Shown here: piece after piece, positions 63,452 to 64,000 of the stretch | Layout of the letters: each line of letters begins with the position of its first letter | How positions within the stretch are numbered: the stretch's first letter is position 1 | Assembly: GCA_038146985.1 (NCBI GenBank) | Contig: JAYQSQ010000001.1 | Location: 438,253 to 502,252, forward strand | Length of the DNA stretch: 64,000 nt | Reading direction: 5' to 3' | Source of the DNA: JADHLJ01 sp038146985 | Lineage (GTDB): Bacteria > Pseudomonadota > Alphaproteobacteria > Thalassobaculales > Thalassobaculaceae | Position numbers and translations under genes: made by a program | The notes under the pieces: generated by a model | Database searches by the model: none | What the model was told of the DNA's origin: nothing | Seen by the model: only the letters and a program-made list of their open reading frames with translations

Positions 63452-64000
63452 TATCGCCAGCGCGCGGCGAAGAAACCGTCCGCGATCAACGCCGCAGCAA
63501 GCACCGACAGGTACAAGCAGCGAATACCGGAACGTCTGACACGGCGCCCGATCGGTTTCACGTCGAACGCCAGACCTTGATCGCAGAGTGCCATGAATCC
63601 AACGCCCGCGACGCAGGCGGGCATGCCACTCTGCAGACGCGCTGGCGGTACCGATCCACGCAGGGAACCAACGACACCGGCAACAGCAGCGCGGTGTAAA
63701 GCAGGATTCGCCTTTTTCGTCCTCCAGCACACCGGCACGACGGGCAGCATCAGCAGCACGCCCAGCGTTCCCATAATCGCCCGATTTATAGAGCGCGAGC
63801 GCCTGTAGAAATGCGGCGGCGTCCAGCATGAAAATCAGGCGAACAGAGCAATTCCTCCGAGACTGATATCGCCCGTAGACGGCTGTCAGCCGATCATCGG
63901 CGGAGCGGCGCGCCTGCCGCCCCACTGATCAAGTTATTTGCGGGGTCTGTCGTTTGAGCCAGATGCGGTGTACAGTAATATGCAAATTGAACGCTACATT
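63450..64000 (-). pseudogene. ctaB: Decayed ctaB (heme O synthase / protoheme farnesyltransferase), continues past window
   Basis: Consecutive CtaB blocks appear in different reading frames: WLKRQTP near 63965-63940, GAAGA, PMIG followed by a stop where Trp is expected, then TGDISLGGIALFA and a stop, WTPPHF near 63820, ALALYKSGDYGNAG, MLPVVP, RRILLYTALLLPVSLVP, AGVGFMALC and YLSVLAAALIAD before a TAA at about 63451. At least four frame changes and two nonsense codons are needed to join them. The order is that of a normal CtaB, so this is a single gene that has decayed. Confidence 0.8.

Overview
The window looks like chromosomal DNA from a GC-rich alphaproteobacterium, probably Rhodospirillales-like. 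The basis is gene content and gene order: paaABCDE beside paaI-paaX, a polyhydroxyalkanoate depolymerase, TRAP transport, and the remains of a ctaB-coxF-ctaG cytochrome oxidase block. I could not confirm this by search. No rRNA, tRNA, CRISPR array, prophage or complete insertion sequence was seen.

Layout. 1-4639: phenylacetate catabolism. paaX (cut by the window edge) and paaI run left; the epoxidase genes paaABCDE run right from a shared control region with a 10-bp inverted repeat. 4650-5928: a DUF1127 protein and a GcvA-like LysR regulator, divergent. 5929-11072: ornithine-cyclodeaminase-like enzyme, M20 peptidase and 5-oxoprolinase pxpA on the minus strand, with pxpBC divergent. 11098-13333: fatty acid desaturase and a DMT-family exporter. 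13369-25551: a coenzyme F420 region, with two LLM (luciferase-like) oxidoreductases, then npdG, cofE, cofD, cofC and a fused cofGH, then four more LLM enzymes in a row. 25708-33259: GMC oxidoreductase, DUF169 protein, TRAP transporter (dctP, dctQ, dctM) and a class III aminotransferase. 33509-37293: a two-gene ABC exporter with one degenerate ATP site. 37290-43525: acyl-CoA ligase, enoyl-CoA hydratase, quinone-reductase-like enzyme, CoA-transferase and a seventh LLM enzyme. 43680-48709: ACR3 arsenite exporter, a HicB/HicA pair whose toxin gene has an in-frame stop, D-aminoacylase-like amidohydrolase, SDR and methyltransferase. 49129-60475: NIPSNAP protein, an unrecognised duplicated-domain protein, carbamoylase-like hydrolase, alpha/beta hydrolase, peroxiredoxin-like protein, phaZ, phosphatase, MBL hydrolase, phnN, MDR reductase and a biotin carboxylase. 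60774-64000: cinA, aroE-like gene, an SMP-30 fragment, and decayed ctaG, coxF and ctaB.

How it fits together. The cof genes can make F420, npdG can reduce it with NADPH, and the LLM enzymes are the likely users. With the GMC enzyme, aminotransferase, TRAP importer and CoA-handling enzymes this suggests uptake and oxidative breakdown of organic acids or amino-acid-like compounds; the actual substrates cannot be read from sequence. The F420 genes lack the FbiB-type reductase domain, which bears on which F420 variant is made.

The intergenic gaps are unusually rich in short palindromic elements. At least five sequence families occur, and several share the same outer ends (CGTCGYCC ... GGRCGACG) around different inner stems. 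They fill most gaps over about 100 bases, including one between paaB and paaC.
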